NCBI RefSeq assembly: GCF_037948395.1
Contig: NZ_CP149940.1
Span: 1,984,001 to 2,048,000, forward strand
DNA: 64,000 nucleotides
Direction: 5' to 3'
Origin: Serratia nevei
Lineage (GTDB): Bacteria; Pseudomonadota; Gammaproteobacteria; Enterobacterales; Enterobacteriaceae
Part shown: in pieces, positions 47,289 through 54,066 of the stretch
Layout: every line of letters starts with the position of its first letter
How positions within the stretch are numbered: position 1 is the stretch's first letter
Notes under the pieces: generated by a model
Told to the model about the DNA's origin: nothing
What the model saw: the letters and a program-made list of their open reading frames with translations, nothing else
Databases searched by the model: none
Translations under genes and position numbers: made by a program

Positions 47289-47429
47289 CTAGTCGTAATT
47301 GCGTTGTTCTGGCGGCAAACACTGCCGATTGAATGCACGGCAAAATTTGCAATAGCGGTAGATAACCCAGCCCACCAATCCCATGGAGATAACTGCCCAA
47401 ACAGCAGCGAGTGAGAAGAAAAACGCCAT
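47289..47429 (-). CDS. Small single-span membrane protein, unknown
   Basis: A 46-residue frame starts at the ATG at 47429 (MAFFFSLAAVWAVISMGLVG) and has one hydrophobic segment (about 3-25) followed by Cys-rich basic residues (YRYCKFCRAFNRQC). It overlaps the stop of the upstream gene by one base (TGATG), which supports translation. The function is not recognised. Confidence 0.6.
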   Translation of the reverse strand: MAFFFSLAAVWAVISMGLVGWVIYRYCKFCRAFNRQCLPPEQRNYD

Positions 47430-47629
47430 CATTGCGTTGTCTCCGGCTTGGTTTCGTTGACGGAGGGGCGGCGAAGGTTGATCCAGTCTTTTAGCGCACT
47501 GAATACCTGGTCGCGGGAGGTTTTATCGGCCGCAAGGCGATCAAGTTTGCTCTCTAACAGCTCAAGTAATTGCAACCGTTCAGAACTGCGCGCATTCATA
47601 AAAGCTGTGTGTAATTCGTCATCGTGCAT
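47429..47629 (-). CDS. Small early phage protein, unknown
   Basis: The 66-residue protein starts MHDDELHTAFMNARSSERLQ and is largely helical and charged. A strong AGGAGGGG ribosome-binding site lies 5 bases upstream of the ATG. No family is recognised. It follows the plus-strand accessory cassette and precedes the small membrane protein in the early operon. Confidence 0.65.
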   Translation of the reverse strand: MHDDELHTAFMNARSSERLQLLELLESKLDRLAADKTSRDQVFSALKDWINLRRPSVNETKPETTQ

Positions 47630-47952
47630 AACCCCTCCTGAATTTAGGGTGTGAGAATCCCGCCACCTTGAAGCGACATTTTGTAGAGAACGTTATTTTT
47701 ATATTTCAGTGAGCACACTAATTACTCACTGGAATATATGCCGGTTTTTAACCATGCCGGCTCATGGGAAGGGCAATCTATTTATCTGCTCTATTGCAGC
47801 CCATGCTTTTATAAGGACGCGACCAGATTTCTGTGATTGCCCTGAACGCTCCGGGATTACGCGCCCGGCCGCGTTGTGGTATCTTCGCCATGCCCACCAC
47901 GTTCTGGCAGGAACATGGGCATGACAACTACCCACCACAAGAAGGAGCCTCT
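47630..47952. promoter_or_regulatory. Divergent control region of the accessory cassette, with inverted repeat
   Basis: No convincing gene is present; short plus-strand frames here lack a good start or family features. An imperfect inverted repeat of 13-base arms (47701-47713 and 47725-47737; ATATTTCAGTGAG and CTCACTGGAATAT, one mismatched pair) looks like an operator. The region lies between the minus-strand early gene at 47629 and the plus-strand gene at 47953, so both may be controlled from it. Confidence 0.5.
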
Positions 47953-48048
47953 ATGGGCGACAATGACAATTCGCAATCTCGCGATAAATCCGATGACTTC
48001 CACGTGTTGCATAAACCTGAGCCACCGGAGGATGATGACGAGGAGTAA
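47953..48048 (+). CDS. 31-residue acidic protein, unknown
   Basis: The frame starts at the ATG at 47953 (MGDNDNSQSRDKSDDFHVLH) after AAGAAGGAG, a good ribosome-binding site, and ends PEDDDEE. It is very acidic and probably disordered. It lies 6 bases before the two-span membrane gene on the same strand, opposite to the surrounding early operon. A role as partner or inhibitor of that protein is speculation. Confidence 0.6.
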   Translation: MGDNDNSQSRDKSDDFHVLHKPEPPEDDDEE

Positions 48049-48054
48049 ATTTTT

Positions 48055-48525
48055 ATGGCACAACAACCGACTGAATATGCTTTGCGCTTCCGCATTTGGT
48101 ACAGCTATTGGCTGGAGGTGATGACAGAAACTATTAACCGCAGAATTGATCTTACGGCTAATGCTGTGATGCTTATTCTTGGCGCTGGTATTTTTGCTAA
48201 CAGCGGGCTCAGTCAGTTGTTTGGCGCTATAGTCGCAATTATTAGTGGTATTCGAGTTGCCTTTCAGCATGGAAAGAAATCCGAAGCTGCGCGTCAGCAG
48301 GCTAAGCGATATCTTTCGCTTATTAACGAAATGCATAACCTCAGTGTTGATGAGATGAATGCGCGCGTTAATATGCTCGAAGAGTTTGACAGTAATGCTC
48401 TCTCCAGCCTTTTTAACCCGGCAAGAAATCGAGCTATGATTTCGCTTGGTAAAAAGAAGCATCATGAAAAACTCTCCATTGTTGAACGTCTCGTTTCTGC
48501 TCTTGCTGGCGGCATACCGCGTTAA
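48055..48525 (+). CDS. Two-membrane-segment protein, SLATT-like
   Basis: The 156-residue protein starts MAQQPTEYALRFRIWYSYWL. Two hydrophobic segments (about residues 33-50 and 53-70) are followed by a charged helical domain (about 75-150). This two-span plus cytoplasmic-helix plan, with an Arg/Tyr-rich N-terminus, resembles SLATT proteins, which are membrane effectors of several bacterial conflict systems. I cannot confirm the family without a profile search. It is transcribed against the early operon, so it is probably an accessory (moron) gene. Confidence 0.6.
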   Translation: MAQQPTEYALRFRIWYSYWLEVMTETINRRIDLTANAVMLILGAGIFANSGLSQLFGAIVAIISGIRVAFQHGKKSEAARQQAKRYLSLINEMHNLSVDEMNARVNMLEEFDSNALSSLFNPARNRAMISLGKKKHHEKLSIVERLVSALAGGIPR

Positions 48526-48538
48526 ATCTTTTCCCATT

Positions 48539-48616
48539 TGAGAGCGCACCCCGTGACGCCAATCACCCACCGTTAATGGAAGGGATGCACTCTCAGATGG
48601 GCCGGGTTAACCCGGC
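48539..48616. repeat. Inverted repeats bounding the accessory cassette
   Basis: TGAGAGCGCA (48539-48548) and TGCACTCTCA (48586-48595) are inverted copies with one mismatch, 37 bases apart. A perfect 16-base palindrome GCCGGGTTAACCCGGC (48601-48616) follows and ends next to the stop codon of the minus-strand gene. The palindrome may end both converging transcripts, although no T run is present. Confidence 0.5.
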
Positions 48617-48880
48617 TCATGCAGATAATCCAGGTTGCGGAATATCGCCGTTGTTGCAGCGCATGATCAGGCGATCGATAACGGCGGCGGCCGGGCCATC
48701 GCCAGCGGCTTCTGCGGTGCTCAGTAAACCGGTCAGGCCAATGCACAGGCGGAAAGCGTAATCGTTCAGTGATACCTGGCGAACCTCTGGCGCGGTGGCG
48801 GTCGCCATCTGCAAGTTGGCCGTTTTGGTGTGGTAGTGCTGCAGGAGCTCCTCAATGAGGATCTTGTAAGGCTGTTTCAT
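48617..48880 (-). CDS. Small early phage protein, unknown
   Basis: The 87-residue protein starts MKQPYKILIEELLQHYHTKT. It is mostly helical with no recognisable motif. Its ATG overlaps the upstream stop by 4 bases, as in the rest of the early operon. Similar small proteins occupy this position (between cox and A) in P2-like phages. Confidence 0.65.
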   Translation of the reverse strand: MKQPYKILIEELLQHYHTKTANLQMATATAPEVRQVSLNDYAFRLCIGLTGLLSTAEAAGDGPAAAVIDRLIMRCNNGDIPQPGLSA

Positions 48881-49089
48881 TTTCTTCCCCGAGCTTTGAC
48901 CATGTTGTCGACTGTGCGCATGGCTTCCGCCAGTGCGAAATCACGACCGAAATAATCCCCGTTGCTCATCAGCTGGTAGGCCGTGCGGTTCGTTTCGCTA
49001 TGGCGCGGGCACTTATGGATAGTGAACCCGCGGTAGACGAACGTGTGCTTCGAGAGCTGGATTAGGGCGCGCGGTTGCATCTCCGTCAT
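48877..49089 (-). CDS. Small early phage protein, unknown
   Basis: The start at 49089 (MTEMQPRALIQLSKHTFVYR) is preferred because a perfect AGGAGG lies 6 bases upstream; an ATG at 49104 is also in frame. The 70-residue protein has no recognised family. It contains FVYRGFTIHKCPRHSETNRT and a basic C-terminus. It follows cox in the early operon. Confidence 0.62.
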   Translation of the reverse strand: MTEMQPRALIQLSKHTFVYRGFTIHKCPRHSETNRTAYQLMSNGDYFGRDFALAEAMRTVDNMVKARGRK

Positions 49090-49100
49090 GAGCGACCTCC

Positions 49101-49370
49101 TCAAGAGCCCATATGCGCGACAAACTTCTCCGCGTGACGTTTGGCATTCAGGTAGATGGCGTAAAGATTGACCCGGCGCTTGGCGCCTGGACGAGCTTGT
49201 AAAATCGGTAGGGCGCCGGTGTCTGCCTGAGTGCGGATAGTCTGGGGATTCTTACCAATGCGGCGCGCGTAATCAGAGATCGATTCCTCTAACAGGTCAC
49301 CGAATGGGTAATCTGCAGGTAATTGATTTTCCCTCACTCCAATCACCTTTTTTTGTCGGTTTTTGTTCAT
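49101..49370 (-). CDS. cox: Cox/Apl-like excisionase-repressor
   Basis: Cox directs excision and represses the lysogenic promoter in P2. The ATG at 49370 (MNKNRQKKVIGVRENQLPAD) gives 89 residues. The segment SISDYARRIGKNPQTIRTQA is a winged helix-turn-helix typical of Cox/Apl and MerR-like excisionases, followed by LYAIYLNAKRHAEKF. It is divergent from repressor C across the operator region and starts the early operon. The call rests on position and helix-turn-helix pattern. Confidence 0.78.
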   Translation of the reverse strand: MNKNRQKKVIGVRENQLPADYPFGDLLEESISDYARRIGKNPQTIRTQADTGALPILQARPGAKRRVNLYAIYLNAKRHAEKFVAHMGS

Positions 49371-49410
49371 AGTGATACCCTTTAAGATCACGCAGATTTC
49401 AGTTATTGAA

Positions 49411-49456
49411 GGTTCATAATTATGAACCAAGGTGACTTTAGTTCATAGGAATGAAC
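49411..49456. promoter_or_regulatory. Repressor C operators (two palindromes of GTTCAT half-sites)
   Basis: GGTTCATAATTATGAACC (49411-49428) is a perfect 18-base palindrome, and GTTCATAGGAATGAAC (49441-49456) repeats the same GTTCAT half-sites. The second ends one base before the C start codon. They lie between cox and C, so they are the likely operators of the lysis-lysogeny switch. Confidence 0.85.
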
Positions 49457-49457
49457 C

Positions 49458-49757
49458 ATGTCAAGCACTCTAGGCGACAAAGTGAAGGCGATCCGTAAGA
49501 GCGAAGGGGTCAGTCAGAGCGAATTTTGCGAAATAACAGGCATTTCGATCAGCACCGTGAAGAAGTATGAAACCGGCTTGATAGAGCCTGGTGGTACGAC
49601 ATTGATGAAGATTACGAGCAATGCGCGTTTCAAAAAATACACGATGTGGCTGATGACAGGGGATGTCGCGCCGGAAATCGGACAGATCTCTCCTGCTCTC
49701 TCCCCTGATGGGCACGACAGCACATCCAGCCGCCAAAAAGGCCAGAAGGTTGGTTAA
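49458..49757 (+). CDS. C: P2 C-type immunity repressor
   Basis: C keeps the prophage silent. The 99-residue protein, the same length as P2 C, starts MSSTLGDKVKAIRKSEGVSQ. The helix-turn-helix is SEFCEITGISISTVKKYETG (about residues 21-40), and YTMWLMTGDVAPEIGQISPA matches the P2 C dimerisation region. It is divergent from cox and co-directional with the exported protein and the integrase. Confidence 0.94.
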   Translation: MSSTLGDKVKAIRKSEGVSQSEFCEITGISISTVKKYETGLIEPGGTTLMKITSNARFKKYTMWLMTGDVAPEIGQISPALSPDGHDSTSSRQKGQKVG

Positions 49758-49874
49758 TCGCCTGGAACATCATGAATTCTTGGGGGAAAGGCGGAATTTG
49801 TGTGGAAAAAAGTTTTTGGATGGATACGCAATAATAAACTTAGATTGAAATAATTAAGTTAGGTGATAATTGAA

Positions 49875-50492
49875 ATGAAAAAAATAATATCTCTGGTCTT
49901 ATTTAGTTCTTTTGTTGGCTTTTCACATGCAGGAACGAACATTTCAGAGCAACTGGCGCAGTGCCAGAAAGTTACTGGTGACAGTGAACGCCTTCGGTGC
50001 TTTGATAAACTCGGAAAGTTAAAGGCTGAGGACAAAACAGAAAGCTCAGAACCTCAGTCAGCGGGTAAATGGGAGACAAGAAGCGAAAAATCGCCAATCG
50101 ATGATTCAAGCAATGAGTTCGTCTATTTGTCCGCGGAAAGTCAGATTCGAGGACAATTTGGTGGGTCAATTACTCCTTTCTTGTTCATCACATGCCGAGA
50201 GAAAAAAACTGAGCTTTTTATCAATTGGGAGACATTCCTGGGGATTGATGGTACGCGTGTTCTTACTCGTATTGATGCCCAAAAAGCAGTCAATCGTACC
50301 TGGCAGATCTCCACTGACAATAAGGCCACCTTCTATAGCGGACAGACAATCTCTTTCATCAAAGAACTGATGAAAAGTAAAAAAATGTTTGTGCAAATAA
50401 CACCTTATGGAGAAAACCCTGCACAGACTACTTTTGATTTGTCTGGTTTGTCGACAGCTATCAAGCCGTTACGTGAAGCCTGTAAGTGGTAA
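49875..50492 (+). CDS. Exported TagO/VasI-like protein (T6SS-associated family)
   Basis: The start at 49875 (MKKIISLVLFSSFVGFSHAG) gives 205 residues with a clear signal peptide ending near SHA. The body has QCQKVTGDSERLRCFDKLGK and FITCREKKTELFINWETFLG, the pattern of the VasI/TagO family associated with type VI secretion. No other T6SS gene is nearby, so its role here is unknown; as a lysogen-expressed exported protein between C and int it is a candidate conversion or exclusion factor. Confidence 0.72.
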   Translation: MKKIISLVLFSSFVGFSHAGTNISEQLAQCQKVTGDSERLRCFDKLGKLKAEDKTESSEPQSAGKWETRSEKSPIDDSSNEFVYLSAESQIRGQFGGSITPFLFITCREKKTELFINWETFLGIDGTRVLTRIDAQKAVNRTWQISTDNKATFYSGQTISFIKELMKSKKMFVQITPYGENPAQTTFDLSGLSTAIKPLREACKW

Positions 50493-50501
50493 GGGCAACG
50501 A

Positions 50502-51500
50502 ATGAGCATTAAATCTCTTGGTGCTGAGGGCTACATGGTAGATGTGCGCCCTCAAGGAAGAGAAGGGAAGCGTGTTCGCAAAAAGTTTAAGACGAAATCT
50601 GAAGCGCAGCAGTTTGAGCGTTGGATTATCGCGACGCAGAATAACAAAGAGTGGCTTGATAAGCCTGCTGATCATCGACCATTAACCGACCTGATCGACC
50701 TGTGGTGGAACCATCACGGCCAGCACCTGAAAGACGGAGTGAAGAGGGCGCAAAAGTTGCGCGTCATGGCGGAGAAAATGGGACAACCCAAAGCCAGCCA
50801 GATCACCCGCACTTTCTTCGCCGATTATCGGGCGCTGCGGTTTGCCGAAGGCAAGAAGGCCAAGACAGTCAACCTTGACCAGGAAATGCTGGGTGGAGTG
50901 TTCTCCGTTCTCATCGAGCTGGGGCATTACCACGGCGAGCACCCGCTCAAGGCCATGAAGAAAATGAAGCTGCCTGCTCAGGAAATGGGCTTTCTTACCC
51001 AGGCCGAGATCGCCGCGTTGCAAGAGCGGCTCGACGGCGATCACCTGAAAGCTGTTCGTCTTTGCCTGGCGACGGGCGCCCGCTGGGGTGAAGTGGCGAA
51101 GCTGCGAAAGGAAGAGGTGATCGGTAACAAGGTCACCTACCTGAACACCAAAAACAACAAGAACCGGACGGTGCCGATCTCGCCCGAACTCTGCAAAGAG
51201 ATCACAAGTGGCGTGGCGTCGGGGCCGCTGTTCAAGGACCTAAATTATCCCTATGTCCGGCTGTGCGTGAAGGACGTCGCTCCCGGCCTACCGGCGGGAC
51301 AAGCGGTGCATGTGCTGCGGCATACGTTCGCCAGCCATTTCATGATGAATGGCGGCAATATTCTGGCGTTGCAGCGAATTTTAGGACACTCAAGCATCCT
51401 ACAAACAATGGTTTATGCGCATTTTGCGCCAGACTATTTAGAAGACGCGGTGAGATTTAACCCACTAGTAAACGTAAAGGAGAGCGTTGCCCATGCCTGA
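50502..51500 (+). CDS. int: P2-family tyrosine integrase
   Basis: Int catalyses recombination between attP and attB. The 332-residue protein (P2: 337) starts MSIKSLGAEGYMVDVRPQGR. The catalytic residues are visible: Arg in ATGARWGEVAKL, His-x-x-Arg in HVLRHTFASHF, His in LGHSSILQTM and Tyr in MVYAHF. The N-terminal arm-binding domain resembles P2 Int. In P2, int is next to attP and transcribed away from C in the same direction as here. Confidence 0.96.
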   Translation: MSIKSLGAEGYMVDVRPQGREGKRVRKKFKTKSEAQQFERWIIATQNNKEWLDKPADHRPLTDLIDLWWNHHGQHLKDGVKRAQKLRVMAEKMGQPKASQITRTFFADYRALRFAEGKKAKTVNLDQEMLGGVFSVLIELGHYHGEHPLKAMKKMKLPAQEMGFLTQAEIAALQERLDGDHLKAVRLCLATGARWGEVAKLRKEEVIGNKVTYLNTKNNKNRTVPISPELCKEITSGVASGPLFKDLNYPYVRLCVKDVAPGLPAGQAVHVLRHTFASHFMMNGGNILALQRILGHSSILQTMVYAHFAPDYLEDAVRFNPLVNVKESVAHA

Positions 51501-51741
51501 TAATATTGAAGTGCCTAAAGAAGGTTTGTATGTATCCACAATTCCGGGTGGAGAACGTTTGGTTGTTGTTGATGTAAACGTGGTAGAGGATGACGATGAT
51601 GAAGAAGGGGATGAAATCTTTTTCTTGGTAACATTCGTTAATGAAGGCGATGAGGGTGACATGTCAGCGCCAAGTTGGGAATTCGATTCCACTGAATGGC
51701 GGGAACATGTTGCGAGAGAGAAACTAGAATTTGTTGGTTAA
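51493..51741 (+). CDS. 82-residue acidic protein, unknown
   Basis: The start is the ATG at 51493 (MPDNIEVPKEGLYVSTIPGG), overlapping the end of int by 8 bases. It has an acidic run (VVEDDDDEEGDE) and a WEFDSTEWREHV segment near the C-terminus. The family is not recognised. The acidity and size would fit an antitoxin or immunity-type protein or a DNA mimic, but nothing proves this. It probably shares the int transcript. Confidence 0.65.
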   Translation: MPDNIEVPKEGLYVSTIPGGERLVVVDVNVVEDDDDEEGDEIFFLVTFVNEGDEGDMSAPSWEFDSTEWREHVAREKLEFVG

Positions 51742-51897
51742 GGCGTATTAACTCAGAGTTGAGTTGGCTCATACCCTGGTAGCACATAACCAAATCCGAC
51801 AGTTCGCTCTGAGCGGCAAGTGGAAATTGACATATCTGTTAAAGTGGCCAAATTTAGCAACCCACCACAACCGAACTAATTCAAGGAATTATTGACC

Positions 51898-52611
51898 ATG
51901 CCTAGTCAGTTTTTAAAAACCATTCTTCGTAACAAAATTCAACAAGCATATGACAATGCAGAGGCTGTTTCTAAAATACCCCATACTACTGTTAAAGGCG
52001 CATTTAGAGAGAGTTTTCTCGTTCCAATTATTAGATCACTGCTACCATCCCATTTCGGTATCGGCTCAGGCCAGATTGTTGATAAGTGGGATCGATTTTC
52101 ACCACAAGCAGACATCATCATTTACGACAAAAGGAAAATACCACCAATCATTGAAGAAAATGGGCTAGGCATCTACTTTATAGATTCCGTACATAGAGCC
52201 ATCGAAATTAAGAGCGACTTAAATACAGATGGGATGCATCAAACTTTAAATCTTGCATGGTCACTACATCCTGACAACCCACTAGGGTTAAAAACGGCTA
52301 AAAAAGGAAAACTTGTAGATGGAAAATCTAACTACCCTCTGGTTAGTTGCTTCAGTTATAAGCAATCCATAACAGATTTAGATAAAGCTCTTTCAAAATG
52401 GGATGTCACAGAAAATATACCAAGAGTGATGTTCTGCTTACCTGATACTGGTTTTTATATGTATTGCTCTCAATCAAAGAAATATAATAAATTGATTACA
52501 AATGGTAAAGTTGATACCTCTGCTACTTATCTCACCCTGTTCTTGAATTGTATTGAAGATGAAGCTGCATCCAGAGGCGACTACTCCTTATTTGAATGGC
52601 TTATTGATTAA
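51898..52611 (+). CDS. DUF6602-like protein, predicted PD-(D/E)xK nuclease fold
   Basis: The ATG at 51898 (MPSQFLKTILRNKIQQAYDN) lies 10 bases after AAGGA; a TTG six bases earlier has worse spacing. The 237-residue protein carries KGAFRESFLVPIIRSLLPSH and GIGSGQIVDKWD. The nuclease-like acidic core follows: QADIIIYD (Asp) and about 25 residues later HRAIEIKS (Glu-x-Lys). This is the pattern of DUF6602 and related restriction-endonuclease-like proteins. The DNA is A+T-rich. A defence function is inferred, not shown. Confidence 0.68.
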   Translation: MPSQFLKTILRNKIQQAYDNAEAVSKIPHTTVKGAFRESFLVPIIRSLLPSHFGIGSGQIVDKWDRFSPQADIIIYDKRKIPPIIEENGLGIYFIDSVHRAIEIKSDLNTDGMHQTLNLAWSLHPDNPLGLKTAKKGKLVDGKSNYPLVSCFSYKQSITDLDKALSKWDVTENIPRVMFCLPDTGFYMYCSQSKKYNKLITNGKVDTSATYLTLFLNCIEDEAASRGDYSLFEWLID

Positions 52612-52628
52612 ATGTCACCTAGCCTTCC

Positions 52629-52663
52629 AAGGGAGCGCAGTCGAGTAGTTAGCGCTCCCTTTA
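52629..52663. terminator. Terminator between DUF6602 gene and the 158-residue gene
   Basis: AAGGGAGCGC and GCGCTCCCTT form a perfect 10-bp stem with a 13-base loop, with a T pair after it. It lies between two converging genes. Confidence 0.75.
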
Positions 52664-52684
52664 TGATGACTTGACCGCGTAATT

Positions 52685-53161
52685 TTATCTTACTCGGTAA
52701 GCATGCTCCAACACCAATCTTGCCAAATCAGTTTGTTGATTTGATAAATCGACTCTATACGTAAAACATAGTAAGGATAATACTCTTGCAAATTTAACTC
52801 GCACTTTTTGCAAAGTTTTATAGAAAAGTACGTTATCTGCCGAATTTTGATGTTTATATAATAACATTAAATTTTGGCTTAGAGTGTGGGTTAAATCTAA
52901 TATTAAATGTTTCGCTTGCTTGGATCTTATTTCTAATCTTAGCTGCTCTGTTTTCTCTTTTATTGATTCTAAACTTTTTATTACTGCTTGTGAAACCTCT
53001 GAATCGAATGGTGCAATTAACACCCTTTTACCTTCAAGGTAAGTGAAATACTTCTCAAACAGTTTCTTATCCGGATTGGATATAAATGGAATCAAATCCT
53101 TAGCTGTGATGCCCGAGATTGATGCGACATTTGCTAAACCACCAATTATTTCTAAAAACAA
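52685..53161 (-). CDS. 158-residue protein, unknown
   Basis: The protein starts MFLEIIGGLANVASISGITA. A weakly hydrophobic N-terminal stretch (about 1-30) is followed by NPDKKLFEKYFTYLEGKRVL and a long helical region (about 50-130) rich in Lys, Leu and Glu. No family is recognised. It is A+T-rich, is transcribed toward the DUF6602 gene and lies closest to attR. It may be cargo or an effector with a helical body. Confidence 0.65.
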   Translation of the reverse strand: MFLEIIGGLANVASISGITAKDLIPFISNPDKKLFEKYFTYLEGKRVLIAPFDSEVSQAVIKSLESIKEKTEQLRLEIRSKQAKHLILDLTHTLSQNLMLLYKHQNSADNVLFYKTLQKVRVKFARVLSLLCFTYRVDLSNQQTDLARLVLEHAYRVR

Positions 53162-53651
53162 TTTCAGCCTCCTAGTGATAAATTAGATAATTAGACTCTT
53201 CTTTAACTACTAAGTCTCGAAAATTAGAAGTGTCCATTGGAGTTAGGAAGCTATAGATAATACTACGAGCGTTTGGGATGTGCCACTACTAGATTAGCCA
53301 CATTGCGAAAATTTAGTTTTCTAGATCAAACGAATATAATCTCTCAGTAATAATTTCAATACTGAGCATTCCCATGTTGACCCGACCTGATTGTGATTAT
53401 CACAATTCTTGGTATTAGGCTTTATTCCCTTCATGAATAAAGGTCCGATCTTGGTAAAGAATTGCCTTGTCAGCTTAGGTTAAGTTCTGTACTGTGATAA
53501 TATCAGCTCAAGTATTGAGCTAATACAGCTAAGAACATGATCCACAATTTGACCCAAACGCCCACGCTACACCCATTTTAAGCACGCAGTTACAGGCATC
53601 TAAATTACTGATAATCCTGTAACTGCTTGTTTTTGTTAGTGCTGATATGGC
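53162..53651. promoter_or_regulatory. Non-coding region next to attR with three inverted repeats
   Basis: No gene is seen. Inverted repeats are ATTGTGAT-T-ATCACAAT (53390-53406, perfect), AGCTCAA-GTA-TTGAGCT (53505-53521, perfect) and GCAGTTACAGG/CCTGTAACTGC (53586-53596 and 53616-53626, perfect 11-base arms), the last followed by a T-rich stretch. They may be Int or Cox arm sites, operators, or (the last) a terminator. The region is A+T-rich. Confidence 0.55.
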
Positions 53652-53671
53652 GGCGAAAGCCTCCCTTTTTT
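53652..53671 (+). repeat. attR core (20-bp direct repeat)
   Basis: This is the second copy of GGCGAAAGCCTCCCTTTTTT. Host sequence (TATTGCCTG) follows it. The stem on this side is imperfect because the left arm comes from the phage (GATATGGC), so the ptsG terminator arm is only intact at attL. Confidence 0.88.
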
Positions 53672-53683
53672 TATTGCCTGCCG

Positions 53684-54052
53684 TCAGGCACCAAGCCGCT
53701 GTTCGAGTTCGGCGAGAGAAGGGAGGAACCAGACCTGTTCGCTGCGGTTGGCTTCACGCACAAAATCTTGCAGCGCGTTGCTTTGCCCCAGCCAGGAGGT
53801 GATATCGTCGCCCCGCAGCGCCACGCGCAGGCGGTAGTTGATGAATTTCTGCAATACGGCGCCGGCAATGCCGCTTCTGAGTTGGAAGAAGGCGGCGTCG
53901 AGGCGGTTGACGGGGAGGGCAATCATCCCGGCATCGTGTTCAAAGGCGGGCGCGATAAACAGGCTGACGTCGTTTTCGTCTTTCAACGGCGGCCCGGCTT
54001 CGGCGAAAACCACCAGGCGCAGATCATGGATTTGCCGCACGGCGTAGCTCAT
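53684..54052 (-). CDS. DUF4180-domain protein
   Basis: The 122-residue protein starts MSYAVRQIHDLRLVVFAEAG. The segments FFQLRSGIAGAVLQKFINYR and LQDFVREANRSEQVWFLPSL match DUF4180, a small family of unknown function. It lies 14 bases downstream of mntR on the same strand and may be cotranscribed with it. Its 3' end is 12 bases from the attR core, so its transcript would run into the restored terminator. Confidence 0.75.
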   Translation of the reverse strand: MSYAVRQIHDLRLVVFAEAGPPLKDENDVSLFIAPAFEHDAGMIALPVNRLDAAFFQLRSGIAGAVLQKFINYRLRVALRGDDITSWLGQSNALQDFVREANRSEQVWFLPSLAELEQRLGA

Positions 54053-54066
54053 CGGCGCTCCAGGAG

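Larger units (their letters stand above)
16490..53671 (+). mobile_element. P2-like prophage (about 37.2 kb), apparently complete
   Basis: A complete set of P2-family genes is flanked by a 20-base direct repeat. The set covers packaging (M, P, Q), head (L, N, O), tail (X, R, S, V, W, J, I, fibres, FI, FII, E/E', T, U, D), lysis, the late activator Ogr, replication (A), immunity (C, Cox) and integrase. No frame in the structural, lysis or replication genes looks broken. Relative to P2 the FI-U operon is inverted, and accessory genes are present next to cos, inside the early operon, and on both sides of the integrase. The boundaries are the two copies of the repeat in, and restored from, the ptsG terminator. 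Confidence 0.95.

Noticed and set aside
47709..47924. 71-residue plus-strand frame upstream of the 31-residue gene
   Set aside because: Its start codon has no ribosome-binding site, and the sequence is Cys/His/Arg-rich without family features; the region is better read as control DNA.
16490..53671. Integration into a tRNA gene, or a tail-fibre invertase
   Set aside because: Neither junction contains a tRNA-like sequence, and no serine recombinase frame is present near the fibre genes.
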